26,459 nucleotides of DNA, taken from NCBI GenBank assembly GCA_023434425.1, contig JAEYSS010000230.1, forward strand, positions 1 through 26,459, in the 5' to 3' direction. Each line of letters begins with the position of its first letter. Position 1 is the first letter of the stretch. The notes below the pieces were generated by a model, which did no database searches, was not told where the DNA came from, and saw only the letters and a list, made by a program, of their open reading frames with translations. Origin of the DNA: Pseudomonadota bacterium. GTDB lineage: Bacteria > Pseudomonadota > Alphaproteobacteria > Ferrovibrionales > Ferrovibrionaceae. Below, piece after piece: positions 6,289 through 13,862 of the stretch. A program made the translations under genes and the position numbers.

Positions 6289-7254
6289 TCACATGAAAAG
6301 CTTTTCGCCGCCAAGATCCTTGTACAGCGCGGCAACCTGTTCGCCATAGCCGTTATAGAGCTGGGTCGGGATGCGCCGGCCGGTGCCGATCACTTCCTCG
6401 GTCGCCTGGCTCCAGCGCGGATGCGCCACCATGGGATTCACGTTGGCCCAGAAACCGTATTCATCGGCCGCCAGCCCTTCCCAGAAGGTCTTGGGCCGCT
6501 TGTCGGTGAAGGTGAAGCGCACCACCGACTTCACCGACTTGAAACCGTATTTCCACGGCACGGCCAGACGCAGCGGCGCGCCGTTCTGTTTCGGCAGCGG
6601 CTTGCCATAGACGCCGGTGGCGATGAAAGCGAGATCGTTGGTCGCCTCCGCCATGGTGAGGCCCTCGGTATAGGGCCAGGGATACCAGAACTGCTTCTGG
6701 CCGCTGGCTTCCTGCGGCCGGGAGAAGGTCTGCATCACCAGGTATTTCGCATTCGAGGTCGGTTGCGCGAAATCGACCAGCGCCTTGAGCGGGAAGCCTG
6801 ACCACGGCACCGTCATGCTCCAGGCCTCGACGCAGCGGAAGCGATACAGCCGCTCCTCGATGGGCAGCTTGCGGATCAACTCCTCGGCATCGACGGTGAG
6901 CTCCTTGGCCACCATGCCGTCGATCTTGACCTGCCAGGGCTGGATGGTGAGCGCCTGTGCCGAGCGGTGGATGTTCTTGCTGGTGCCGAATTCGTAATAA
7001 TTGTTGTAGCTGGTGACGACCTTCTCTTCGGTCAGGTCACGGCCGGGCTCGTAAGCGGCATTGCGCCTGGCCGGATAAAGCTCAGCGGCAACGGCACTGG
7101 CATCGACGGCGCCGAAAGCCGGACGCAAACCGGTGCCGGCGGCCAGACCGGTCATGCCCAGGCCAAGCAGCAACTTGCGGCGATCGAAAAAAACCGCCTC
7201 CGGCGTCGCCTGGTTTTCCGGCAATTCCCAGCCGCGATGTCGCTTGATCAGCAT
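6289..7254 (-). CDS. msrP: Periplasmic protein-methionine-sulfoxide reductase, molybdopterin subunit
   Basis: 321 residues, the usual MsrP (YedY) length. MsrP repairs oxidised methionine in periplasmic proteins using Mo-molybdopterin. A twin-arginine signal is visible (DRRKLLLGLG, residues 24-33, then a hydrophobic stretch to about 48). It comes after an N-terminal extension of about 23 residues, which is normal in this family. The molybdenum ligand is the cysteine in RFRCVEAW (Cys141). The C-terminal half contains the sulfite-oxidase-fold core (APLRLAVPWKYGFKSVKS). GGAG lies 7 bases before the ATG. The heme membrane partner MsrQ is usually the next gene; here the next gene is a HAD phosphatase, so MsrQ must be elsewhere or another electron donor is used. 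Confidence 0.95.
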   Translation of the reverse strand: MLIKRHRGWELPENQATPEAVFFDRRKLLLGLGMTGLAAGTGLRPAFGAVDASAVAAELYPARRNAAYEPGRDLTEEKVVTSYNNYYEFGTSKNIHRSAQALTIQPWQVKIDGMVAKELTVDAEELIRKLPIEERLYRFRCVEAWSMTVPWSGFPLKALVDFAQPTSNAKYLVMQTFSRPQEASGQKQFWYPWPYTEGLTMAEATNDLAFIATGVYGKPLPKQNGAPLRLAVPWKYGFKSVKSVVRFTFTDKRPKTFWEGLAADEYGFWANVNPMVAHPRWSQATEEVIGTGRRIPTQLYNGYGEQVAALYKDLGGEKLFM

Positions 7255-7284
7255 GGCCGTACTCCGCTTGCTATCCCAGACCTG

Positions 7285-7327
7285 AAAAAGCCGGCCCGCG
7301 ACCGGCAGGTTTCAACCTAGCGGGCCG
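7285..7327 (-). terminator. Rho-independent terminator after dps
   Basis: Read on the minus strand, CGGCCCGC (7327-7320) pairs with GCGGGCCG (7299-7292), with an inner AGGTT/AACCT stem, followed by GGC and five T (complement of A 7285-7289). It lies between dps and msrP and should end the dps message, leaving msrP to its own promoter or to read-through. Confidence 0.7.
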
Positions 7328-7398
7328 CGGGCAGTCTTCCAATCAAGGTTCGGTGAGACGCGGCAAAACGTTACAGCCGAAAAGCGATAATTTTGGCG

Positions 7399-7878
7399 TT
7401 ACTTCTTTTCCAGCAGGCTGCGCAGCATCCAGGCGGTCTTTTCATGCACCTGCATGCGCTGGGTCAGCAGGTCGGCGGTCGGCTCGTCCGACGACTTCTC
7501 GACCACCGGGAAGATGGCGCGCGCGGTCTTGCTGACGGCCTCGTTGCCCCTGACCAGATCCTTGATCATGTCCTGCGCGGACGGCACGCCGGTCTCTTCC
7601 TTGATGGAGGACAGCTTGGCGTATTGCGCATAGGAGCCCGGCGCGTAGTGGCCCAGGGCACGGATACGTTCGGCGATCAGGTCGACGGCCAGCGCCAGCT
7701 CGGTATACTGCAGCTCGAACATGGTATGCAGGGTCTGGAACATCGGACCTTCGACATTCCAGTGATAGTTATGGGTCTTCAGGTAGAGCGTGTAGGTATC
7801 GGCCAGCAGGCGCGACAGACCGTCGGCGATCTTTTTGCGTTCCTTGTCGGCAATGCCGATGTCGATGGCGACAGCCAT
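7399..7878 (-). CDS. dps: Dps-family ferritin-like DNA-protection protein
   Basis: 159 residues forming the four-helix Dps fold. Dps dodecamers oxidise Fe2+ with peroxide and store iron, and many bind DNA. The inter-subunit ferroxidase ligands are present with the family spacing: His39, His51, Asp66 and Glu70 (12, 15 and 4 apart, as in Listeria Dps). The signature KTHNYHWNVEGPMFQTLH is intact. The frame is open to 7953, but the ATG at 7878 is preceded by AAGGAGG at good spacing and gives the normal N-terminus, so that start was chosen. The N-terminus has few basic residues, so DNA binding through a Lys-rich tail is not obvious. A 9-bp inverted repeat (7946-7972) lies upstream and a terminator downstream, so this is probably a single-gene unit. 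Confidence 0.96.
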   Translation of the reverse strand: MAVAIDIGIADKERKKIADGLSRLLADTYTLYLKTHNYHWNVEGPMFQTLHTMFELQYTELALAVDLIAERIRALGHYAPGSYAQYAKLSSIKEETGVPSAQDMIKDLVRGNEAVSKTARAIFPVVEKSSDEPTADLLTQRMQVHEKTAWMLRSLLEKK

Positions 7879-7912
7879 AGTGGCTCCTCCTTGTTTGCGG
7901 TTCCGCTTCGTT

Positions 7913-7940
7913 AATTTAGAACTATTCCAAGAGGCTGCAA
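7913..7940 (-). promoter_or_regulatory. Possible dps promoter, TTGCAG-16-TAAATT
   Basis: On the minus strand TTGCAG (7940-7935) and TAAATT (7918-7913) are spaced by 16 bases and lie about 35 bases before the dps ATG. The hexamers are only moderate matches, which would suit a promoter needing an activator or a stationary-phase sigma factor. Confidence 0.35.
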
Positions 7941-7945
7941 GTTCT

Positions 7946-7972
7946 ACTGCCATGCAAAGCTATCATGGCAGT
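7946..7972. promoter_or_regulatory. Perfect inverted repeat upstream of dps, probable operator
   Basis: ACTGCCATG (7946-7954), nine bases, then CATGGCAGT (7964-7972): 9-bp arms with no mismatch. It sits directly upstream of the putative dps -35 and downstream of the ada stop (8025). No T-run follows on either strand, so a protein-binding site is more likely than a terminator. It does not resemble the OxyR, Fur or Irr patterns that I know. Confidence 0.55.
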
Positions 7973-8024
7973 CACAACTCCGCGCCGATTGAAGCGGAAA
8001 TATGTGGCCGCAGAGCGATGCCCG

Positions 8025-9116
8025 CTACTCCGCCGGCTCCAGCGTCACGCCTTCGCCGGTCAGCAGCTTTTCCTTGCGATCCAGCCCCCAGCGATAGCCA
8101 CCGAGGCCACCATCGCTGCGCAGGGCCCGGTGGCAGGGTACCAGCACGCCGATGATGTTGTTGCCACAGGCCGAGCCGACGGCGCGGGAGGCCTTGGGCG
8201 CGCCCAGGCTCTGGGCGATCTGCTGGTACGTGCGGGTTTCGCCGAGCGGAATGGCCTGCAGCGCGGTCCAGACGCGAATCTGAAACGGTGTGCCGCGCAG
8301 ATCGAGGCGCAGGCTCTTTGGCGGTTCCCTGCCGGCCAGCATCGCCTCAAGTGCGGCGAAAGCGGCGGCACCGGCGCTGTCGTCGCGGTCGATCCGCGCG
8401 GCGGGAAACTCATCGCGCAGTTCGGCCAGCATCGCCTTCTCGGTATTGCCAAACAGCAGTGCCGCCACGCCGCGCGTGCTCTCGGCCACCAGTGTCGAAC
8501 CCATTGCCGTGCGACGGATCGCCACCGTCAGCGTCAGCCCTTCACCGCCACGGCGATAATCTGCCGGTGTCATGCCGAGCCAGCGGCCAGCCTTTTCATA
8601 GACGCGGCTGGCGGCACCGAAGCCGGCGCCATAGATGGCATCACTCACGCCGCTGCCATTGCGCAGTTCCTGTTTCAGCAGGGCCACGCGCTGCGCCTCG
8701 GCATAGGCGCGCGGGCTGAGGCCATAGGCCGCAGCGAAACGACGCTGCAGATGCGTGGCCCCCATATGCGCTTCCCTGGCCAACTGCGGCAGCGTCGGCG
8801 TCGGTTCGCCCGCCGCCAGTCTGCGGTCGATCAGCTTGCGCGCCCGTTCCAGCCGGGCATCGGCGGCGGGCAGCCTGTCGGGCTGGCAGCGTTTGCAGGG
8901 GCGGAAGCCGGCCGTCGTCGCCGCATCGGTATCCGCGAAGATGCGGACGTTTTCGCGTTTCGGCGCGCGGCTGACGCAGGACGGACGGCAGAAAATCCTC
9001 GTGCTCGCCACGCCATAGAAGAAGCGTCCGTCGAAGCCGGCGTCATTGCCGCGGATGGCGGCGAATTCGGTATCAGTCGCTAGTCGTTGGGTGGGCAGTC
9101 GCGGTGTCTGTTTCAT
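8025..9116 (-). CDS. ada: Bifunctional Ada: AraC-type activator and O6-methylguanine-DNA methyltransferase
   Basis: 363 residues in the three-part Ada layout. The N-terminal zinc domain has Cys43, Cys47, Cys74 and Cys77, with the same 4-27-3 spacing as E. coli Cys38/42/69/72, of which the first accepts methyl from phosphotriesters. An AraC HTH follows (about 85-190, with LPQLAREAHMGATHLQRRF). The C-terminal methyltransferase has PCHR with acceptor Cys328. It repairs alkylated DNA by suicide transfer, and the methylated protein activates the adaptive-response genes. The start is uncertain: ATG at 9116 (used here) or at 9128 adding MFVC; neither has a Shine-Dalgarno. A GC-rich hairpin (9132-9148) lies just upstream. 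The AtuA-like gene ends 64 bases before the chosen start on the same strand. Confidence 0.95.
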   Translation of the reverse strand: MKQTPRLPTQRLATDTEFAAIRGNDAGFDGRFFYGVASTRIFCRPSCVSRAPKRENVRIFADTDAATTAGFRPCKRCQPDRLPAADARLERARKLIDRRLAAGEPTPTLPQLAREAHMGATHLQRRFAAAYGLSPRAYAEAQRVALLKQELRNGSGVSDAIYGAGFGAASRVYEKAGRWLGMTPADYRRGGEGLTLTVAIRRTAMGSTLVAESTRGVAALLFGNTEKAMLAELRDEFPAARIDRDDSAGAAAFAALEAMLAGREPPKSLRLDLRGTPFQIRVWTALQAIPLGETRTYQQIAQSLGAPKASRAVGSACGNNIIGVLVPCHRALRSDGGLGGYRWGLDRKEKLLTGEGVTLEPAE

Positions 9117-9131
9117 GCAAACAAACATAGG

Positions 9132-9148
9132 GGCCGGGCGTCCCGGCC
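9132..9148 (-). terminator. GC-rich hairpin between the AtuA-like gene and ada
   Basis: GGCCGGG (9132-9138) and CCCGGCC (9142-9148) form a perfect 7-bp stem with a 3-base loop. On the minus strand it is followed by CCTATGTTTGTTTG, moderately T-rich, so it may be a weak terminator for the AtuA-like gene. Because it ends a few bases before the possible ada start codons, it could also limit ada translation. Confidence 0.4.
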
Positions 9149-9180
9149 ACTATCCGCCTTTTGCGCTGCGATTCCTACCT

Positions 9181-10977
9181 TCAGACAGCCCAGTCGGCCG
9201 GCACCGGAACCGGGAAATCCAGCAGCATCTGGGCGAAGGCCTTGCCCTGCGGATCGTTGCGCAAGGACGCAATGCCGCCGCCGCCCAGCGCATTGTGCAG
9301 CAGGAAATTCAGCCCGTGGATGCCCGGCCAGTCGAAACGCTCGACCGGACCTTCGACCAGATGCGCAAACCAGCCGGCCACGGCGTCCGCCGTCAGGGCG
9401 GCGCGGATCGCCGGCAGGTAGTCCGGCTGGCGCGCGATCACGCCGATATTGCTGTCATCGCCCTTGTCGCCGGAACGGGCATAAGCCAGTCGCACCAGCG
9501 GCACGGTTCTGGTTGCTCCGGGCGGCAGCGTAGCAGAGGAGGGTTGTCCGGCGGCGGCGCCGTTCGTTTTGCCGCTGATCAGTAGCACGGCGAAAGGCTT
9601 CGCCTCGCCTTCGGTGTCGAGCGCAATCGACAGGCTGGCTTTCGGGATGAAGCAGGAAAACAGCCGCACGACCGGCTGCGGCGAGGGACGCCCGCCGAAG
9701 AAGCCGGTGGTGCCGGGCGAAAAAGAGGTTCCGGCCGGCGCGATCTCGCGGCTGAAAATCTCGAGCGCGTTTTTCTCCGTATGGCTGACCGCCAGCTTCA
9801 TCACCACTTCGCGTGCGGCACGTGCGCCGGCGGCGGCTTGCGGGCCATACATTGCCTCGGTGCCGAGGATTTCAATCGAGGTGCTGCGGTAGTCGCCGAG
9901 ATTCAGCGCGGCAAAAATCTTGCGGGTGCGTTTGAGGATCGCTTCGGCGCTGCGTTCGGCTTTCTCCCGCGCATCGATGCCGCCGATGGTCATATGCGCC
10001 ACGGCGCGGAATCCGTCGAGATATGTCGCCGAGACCTTGTACTTGTCCGACGGTGGCCGGCCCCTGGCATTCGACACGCGCACGCGATGTTCGCCGACCT
10101 GCTCGATCTTTACCGCCGTGAAGTCGCAGGTTACGTCCGGCAGCCTGTAGCAGGCCGGATCGCCGATCTCGTAGACCAGCTGCTCGGCAACCGTGCCGAA
10201 GCTGACCAGGCCGCCGGTGCCTTTGGGTTTGGTGACGACAAAGCTGCCGTCCGCGGATATTTCGGCAATCGGATAGCCGATATTGTCCCAGTCCGGTACA
10301 TCGCGCCAATCGGTGAACAGGCCGCCCGAGGCCTGTGCGCCGCATTCGATGATATGGCCGGCCAGACTGCCGGCGGAGAGTTTGTCGAACTCCTGCAGGC
10401 CCCAGCCGAATTCATGCAGCAGCGGACCGAGCACCAGGGCTGAATCGACGCAGCGTCCGGTGACGACGATATCGGCACCGGCCTTCAAGGCGCCGGCAAT
10501 CGGCGCGGCGCCCAGATAGGCATTGGCCGACATGAATTTTGCCGGTGTCTCGGTGCCCGGCTGCATCGGCTCAAGCTGCGATTTGAGCATATCGATCTGC
10601 GGCAGCAGGTCGTCGCCCAGCACGACGCCGACTTTCAGCGACAGGCCCGCATCGGCAATCAGCGCGCGGATGGCGGCGGCGCAGGCGGCCGGGTTCACGC
10701 CGCCGGCATTGGCGACAACTTTGACCTTGCGCCGCGCCAGTTCCGGCAGCAGGCGTTTCATGGTGACAGCGACGAAATCGGTGGCGTAGCCCTGCGCCGG
10801 ATCTTTCGCGCGCATGCGCGCCATGATCGACATGGTGATCTCGGCCAGATAGTCGAAGATCAGGTAGTCGACCTCGCCCTGCGCCAGCAGCTGCGGCGCC
10901 GCCACCATGGAATCGCCCCAGAAGGCCGATGCGCCGCCGATGCGGATGGTCTTGCCTGCCTCTTGGCCGCTGCTCAT
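9181..10977 (-). CDS. AtuA-like acyclic terpene utilisation family protein (DUF1446 plus C-terminal AtuA-like domain)
   Basis: 598 residues. The large N-terminal DUF1446 domain (about 10-460) starts TIRIGGASAFWGDSMVAAPQ and contains conserved stretches such as KVVANAGGVNP and DIVVTGRCVDSALVLGPL. A second domain (about 488-595, VRLAYARSGDKGDDSNIGVIAR) is the small AtuA-like C-terminal domain, often fused in this family. AtuA is named from the citronellol/geraniol catabolic cluster of Pseudomonas, but its biochemical role is not established. No acyl-CoA carboxylase, dehydrogenase or enoyl-CoA hydratase lies nearby, so terpene catabolism should not be assumed. GGAGG lies 9 bases before the ATG at 10977. 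The gene is divergent from comF. Confidence 0.9.
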   Translation of the reverse strand: MSSGQEAGKTIRIGGASAFWGDSMVAAPQLLAQGEVDYLIFDYLAEITMSIMARMRAKDPAQGYATDFVAVTMKRLLPELARRKVKVVANAGGVNPAACAAAIRALIADAGLSLKVGVVLGDDLLPQIDMLKSQLEPMQPGTETPAKFMSANAYLGAAPIAGALKAGADIVVTGRCVDSALVLGPLLHEFGWGLQEFDKLSAGSLAGHIIECGAQASGGLFTDWRDVPDWDNIGYPIAEISADGSFVVTKPKGTGGLVSFGTVAEQLVYEIGDPACYRLPDVTCDFTAVKIEQVGEHRVRVSNARGRPPSDKYKVSATYLDGFRAVAHMTIGGIDAREKAERSAEAILKRTRKIFAALNLGDYRSTSIEILGTEAMYGPQAAAGARAAREVVMKLAVSHTEKNALEIFSREIAPAGTSFSPGTTGFFGGRPSPQPVVRLFSCFIPKASLSIALDTEGEAKPFAVLLISGKTNGAAAGQPSSATLPPGATRTVPLVRLAYARSGDKGDDSNIGVIARQPDYLPAIRAALTADAVAGWFAHLVEGPVERFDWPGIHGLNFLLHNALGGGGIASLRNDPQGKAFAQMLLDFPVPVPADWAV

Positions 10978-11034
10978 GTCCCGTTTCCTCCGGCCGCGTT
11001 TTCTGGCAGCATAAACACCCGGAACAGCCGCGTC

Positions 11035-11841
11035 ATGCCTGACGCTGCGTCACACCGGGTCGCCATGTCCGACACGCTTGCAATGCAGATGGTCAGCCGC
11101 AGCTGGAAGCGCCTCTGGCGGTCCAGTGTGGATGCCCTGCTGCCGCCGCAATGCATGCTCTGCACCGCGCAGGTGGACGAACCCGGCCGGCTCTGCCTCG
11201 ACTGCTGGCCCAGCATCGGTTTTATCGCGGACCCCTGCTGTCCGACCTGCGGTGTGCCGCATGCCGTGCCGGTGCCCGACGGCCTGGTCTGCGGCGCCTG
11301 TCTGAAAGACACGCCGCCCTTTGCGCGTGCGCGGGCTGCCTTCGTCTATGGCGGTGGCGGTCGCGATCTGGTGCTGCGGTTCAAGCGCGGCGACCGCACT
11401 GACCTCGCGCCAGGTCTCGCCGGCCTGATGCGACAGGCCGGCGCGCCCCTGCTGGCGGATTGCGATGCCATCCTGCCGGTGCCATTGCATCGCTGGCGGT
11501 TGTGGCGCCGGCGCTTCAACCAGTCGGCCCTGCTGGCGCAGGCGCTGGGCCGGGCGGCGGATAAACCGGTGCTGCTCGGTTTGCTGCAGCGCCGCCGCGC
11601 CACCCGCAGCCTCGGCCGCCTGAACCGCACCGCCCGCAAGCGGGAACTGGCTGGCGCCATCGGGGTTGATCCCGGGCAGGCGGCGATGCTGCGCGGCCGG
11701 CGCCTGCTGCTGGTCGACGATGTGTTTACCACCGGTGCCACGGTGAACGCCTGCTGCCGGGCGCTGCTGCGGGCCGGGGCGGCGGAGGTGACGGTGCTCA
11801 CCCTCGCCCGGGTTGTTCGGGCCGAGCAGGGCGCCATATAA
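11035..11841 (+). CDS. comF: ComF-family protein (phosphoribosyltransferase-like, competence-associated)
   Basis: About 268 residues from the chosen start. The N-terminal zinc-binding region has paired cysteines (PPQCMLC, LCLDCW, CCPTCG, CGAC). The PRTase fold ends with the PRPP-binding loop LLLVDDVFTTGATVNAC. ComF is a cytoplasmic protein needed for DNA uptake in competent species and is widely kept in non-competent bacteria; its enzyme activity is undefined. The start is uncertain: ATG 11035 has a weak GGA 11 bases upstream, and ATG 11065 and 11083 are alternatives. The homologous part begins only near RSWKRLWRSSVDALLPPQC. A longer TTG-started frame from 10963 would overlap the divergent AtuA-like start and was not used. 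The stop overlaps the -10 of the glutaredoxin promoter. Confidence 0.9.
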   Translation: MPDAASHRVAMSDTLAMQMVSRSWKRLWRSSVDALLPPQCMLCTAQVDEPGRLCLDCWPSIGFIADPCCPTCGVPHAVPVPDGLVCGACLKDTPPFARARAAFVYGGGGRDLVLRFKRGDRTDLAPGLAGLMRQAGAPLLADCDAILPVPLHRWRLWRRRFNQSALLAQALGRAADKPVLLGLLQRRRATRSLGRLNRTARKRELAGAIGVDPGQAAMLRGRRLLLVDDVFTTGATVNACCRALLRAGAAEVTVLTLARVVRAEQGAI

Positions 11842-11842
11842 T
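11813..11842 (+). promoter_or_regulatory. Promoter for grxC, TTGTTC-18-TATAAT, overlapping the comF stop
   Basis: A perfect TATAAT (11837-11842) contains the comF stop codon TAA (11839-11841), and TTGTTC (11813-11818) is 18 bases upstream. It lies about 40 bases before the glutaredoxin ATG. It would let grxC and the amidase be expressed independently of comF. Confidence 0.6.
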
Positions 11843-11883
11843 TGGAAACTGCGAGGGGCAAACTCGCACAAGGAACCCGGACG

Positions 11884-12141
11884 ATGGCCGAGATTGAAAT
11901 CTATACCACTTTCATGTGCCCCTACTGTGCACGCGCCAAGGCGCTGCTTGAGAAGAAGGGGCAGACCTACAACGAGATCGACGTCTCTTACGACGCTGCC
12001 AAGCGCGAGGAGATGACCCAGAAGGCCGGCGGTGTCCGCACGGTGCCGCAGATCTGGATCAACGGCACGCATGTGGGCGGCTCGGACGATCTCTACGCGC
12101 TGGAGCGCGCGGGCAAGCTCGACGCGATGCTGGCGGCGTAA
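11884..12141 (+). CDS. grxC: Glutaredoxin 3 (dithiol, CPYC)
   Basis: 85 residues, typical for GrxC. The dithiol active site CPYC is at 12-15, the cis-proline motif TVPQIWING follows, and GGSDDLYALE binds glutathione. It reduces protein disulfides and glutathione mixed disulfides in the cytoplasm. The frame is open further upstream, but the ATG at 11884 has AAGGA nine bases ahead and gives the normal N-terminus. The Nit-type amidase starts 23 bases after its stop. This grxC-amidase order is common in Alphaproteobacteria and fits a shared role in glutathione metabolism. Confidence 0.96.
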   Translation: MAEIEIYTTFMCPYCARAKALLEKKGQTYNEIDVSYDAAKREEMTQKAGGVRTVPQIWINGTHVGGSDDLYALERAGKLDAMLAA

Positions 12142-12164
12142 GATTTCGGAGCGGGGGCGGGACG

Positions 12165-13022
12165 ATGGGGCGCAAGGTAAAAGTCGGTCTGGTGCAGCCC
12201 AATATCTGGGACGACATGGATACGAACATCGCCCATGTCTCCGCCCTGGTCCGCAAGGCGAAAGAGGCCGGTGCCGATTTCATTACCACGCCGGAGAATT
12301 CCGGCTTCATGGGGGTGAATGCCGCCGCCAGTGTCGCTGCCGGCAAGCCGGAAGACAGCCATCCGGCGTTGCAGGCTTTCCGCAAGCTCAGCGAGGAACT
12401 CGGTACCTGGCTGCTGGTGGGATCGCTGGCGATCAAACCCGAAGGCGCCAACCGCAACTTCAACCGCTCATATCTGCTGGCGCCCGATGGCGGCATTGCT
12501 GCGCGCTACGACAAGATCCATCTCTTCGATGTCGATCTTCCGTCGGGCGAGACATACCGGGAATCGAACTCGATCGCGCCGGGCGGCGAGGGCGTGCTGG
12601 CGTCACTGCCCTTCGGCACGCTCGGCATGTCGGTCTGCTACGACCTGCGTTTCCCCGGCCTGTATCGCGGCCTGGCGCAGGCCGGCGCCGACCTGATCAC
12701 CATTCCGGCAGCCTTCACCCGCACGACGGGGCAGGCGCACTGGCATGTGCTGATGCGGGCGCGCGCCATTGAGACCGGCGCCTTCGTGATCGCGCCCGCC
12801 ATGTGGGGCGACCATCCCGGCAACCGGCAGACCTATGGTCATTCGCTGGTGATCGATCCCTGGGGCCGCGTGCTGGCCGATATGGGCGATGGCGTCGGTG
12901 CGAAAGTGGTGGAGATCGATCTGGCCGAGGTGGCCAGGGCGCGGGCGCAGATCCCGGCCTGGCGCCACGATCCGGTCTATACGTTGCCGGCGCGCAATTT
13001 GACTGGTCGCGCCGCCGAATAG
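12165..13022 (+). CDS. Carbon-nitrogen hydrolase, Nit1/YbeM-like (probable deaminated-glutathione amidase)
   Basis: 285 residues of the nitrilase superfamily. The catalytic triad is visible: Glu44 in TTPENSGFMG, Lys117 in ARYDKIHLFD, and nucleophile Cys158 in MSVCYDLRFPGLYR. DKIHLFDVD and CYDLRFP are hallmarks of the Nit1 branch, whose members hydrolyse deaminated glutathione made by transaminase side reactions. Its position right after a glutaredoxin fits that repair role, but the substrate is inferred. GGAG and a G-rich stretch precede the ATG. Its last 46 bases overlap the 3' end of the convergent inositol-monophosphatase-like gene. Confidence 0.92.
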   Translation: MGRKVKVGLVQPNIWDDMDTNIAHVSALVRKAKEAGADFITTPENSGFMGVNAAASVAAGKPEDSHPALQAFRKLSEELGTWLLVGSLAIKPEGANRNFNRSYLLAPDGGIAARYDKIHLFDVDLPSGETYRESNSIAPGGEGVLASLPFGTLGMSVCYDLRFPGLYRGLAQAGADLITIPAAFTRTTGQAHWHVLMRARAIETGAFVIAPAMWGDHPGNRQTYGHSLVIDPWGRVLADMGDGVGAKVVEIDLAEVARARAQIPAWRHDPVYTLPARNLTGRAAE

Positions 13023-13810
13023 ACCGGCAGGTTCACATGCATCGCCCGGACGAACGACTCCCATAAGGCCGGCGTCAGGGCCAGCACGGGTTCGGCCTGC
13101 TGCAGGCCGCCAGACTCATAGTCGTTGGTGATCCCGCCCGCTTCGCGCACCAGCAGCAGGCCGGCCAACGCATCCCAGGGCTTCATGCGCAATTCGTAAA
13201 ATCCGTCCAGCGCGCCTTCGGCGGCCAGCGCCATCAGCAGCAGGCCGCTGCCGAGCCGGCGATACTGGCAATGCGCCGCCAGCAGGCTGTCGATGATTTT
13301 CGCATGCGGGCCCGGTGCCTCGCCATGCCCATAGCCGATGCCGAGACAGGCATGATCCAGGCGGGTTTCGCCGCTGACCGAGATCGGCTTGCCGTTGCAG
13401 AAGGCGCCATGGCCGGCGCGGGCGGTATAAAGCTTGTCGGCCACGGCATCGTAGATCAGCGCGAGTTCGATACGGCCCCGCACCATCAACGCAATCGCCA
13501 CGCACCAATATGGCAGACCGCGCACGTAATTCGCCGTGCCGTCGATCGGGTCGATCACCCAGAGCGCATCGGTATCGCCGCCGCGCCGGCCGCGCTCCTC
13601 GCCGAGGATGCCGTCATGCGGGAATTCGCTCAGCAGGCGCGAGGCGATCAGGTCTTCGGTTTCCGCATCGGCCTGGCTGACGAAATCCTGCACGCCTTTC
13701 AGCTTGATCACCAGTTCGCTGCGGTTGTCGAAAAAACCGCGCGCCAGTTTGCCGGCCTCGCGGATCACCTGGCTCGCATGCTGAAGGCGTTTGTCGATAT
13801 CGAAGGTCAT
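12977..13810 (-). CDS. Inositol monophosphatase family protein
   Basis: 277 residues. The metal-binding residues of the Mg2+-dependent, Li+-sensitive phosphatase fold are present: Glu71 in LGEERG, DPIDGT with Asp87 and Asp90, and Asp213 in KPWDALAG. The family includes myo-inositol-1-phosphatase, SuhB, histidinol-phosphatase HisN and CysQ. Sequence alone does not choose between them. It is the last of three minus-strand genes (methyltransferase, GNAT, this gene), 52 bases after the GNAT stop. It overlaps the nitrilase gene tail to tail, with no room for a terminator between them. Confidence 0.92.
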   Translation of the reverse strand: MTFDIDKRLQHASQVIREAGKLARGFFDNRSELVIKLKGVQDFVSQADAETEDLIASRLLSEFPHDGILGEERGRRGGDTDALWVIDPIDGTANYVRGLPYWCVAIALMVRGRIELALIYDAVADKLYTARAGHGAFCNGKPISVSGETRLDHACLGIGYGHGEAPGPHAKIIDSLLAAHCQYRRLGSGLLLMALAAEGALDGFYELRMKPWDALAGLLLVREAGGITNDYESGGLQQAEPVLALTPALWESFVRAMHVNLPVYSAARPVKLRAGNV

Positions 13811-13862
13811 GGCGGGATGCTACGCCTCGGACGGCGGCAGTGCGACAGCTAATTGGTAAAAT

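Noticed and set aside
5461..6801. A 446-codon open frame on the plus strand
   Set aside because: It runs through the terminator at 5578-5609 and is antisense to the HAD and msrP genes; no family likeness.
7879..7953. 25-residue N-terminal extension of Dps
   Set aside because: The AAGGAGG ribosome site fits the ATG at 7878, and the extension runs through the probable promoter and into the inverted repeat.
10963..11034. N-terminal extension of comF from a TTG codon
   Set aside because: It would overlap the start of the divergent AtuA-like gene and adds residues not seen in ComF.
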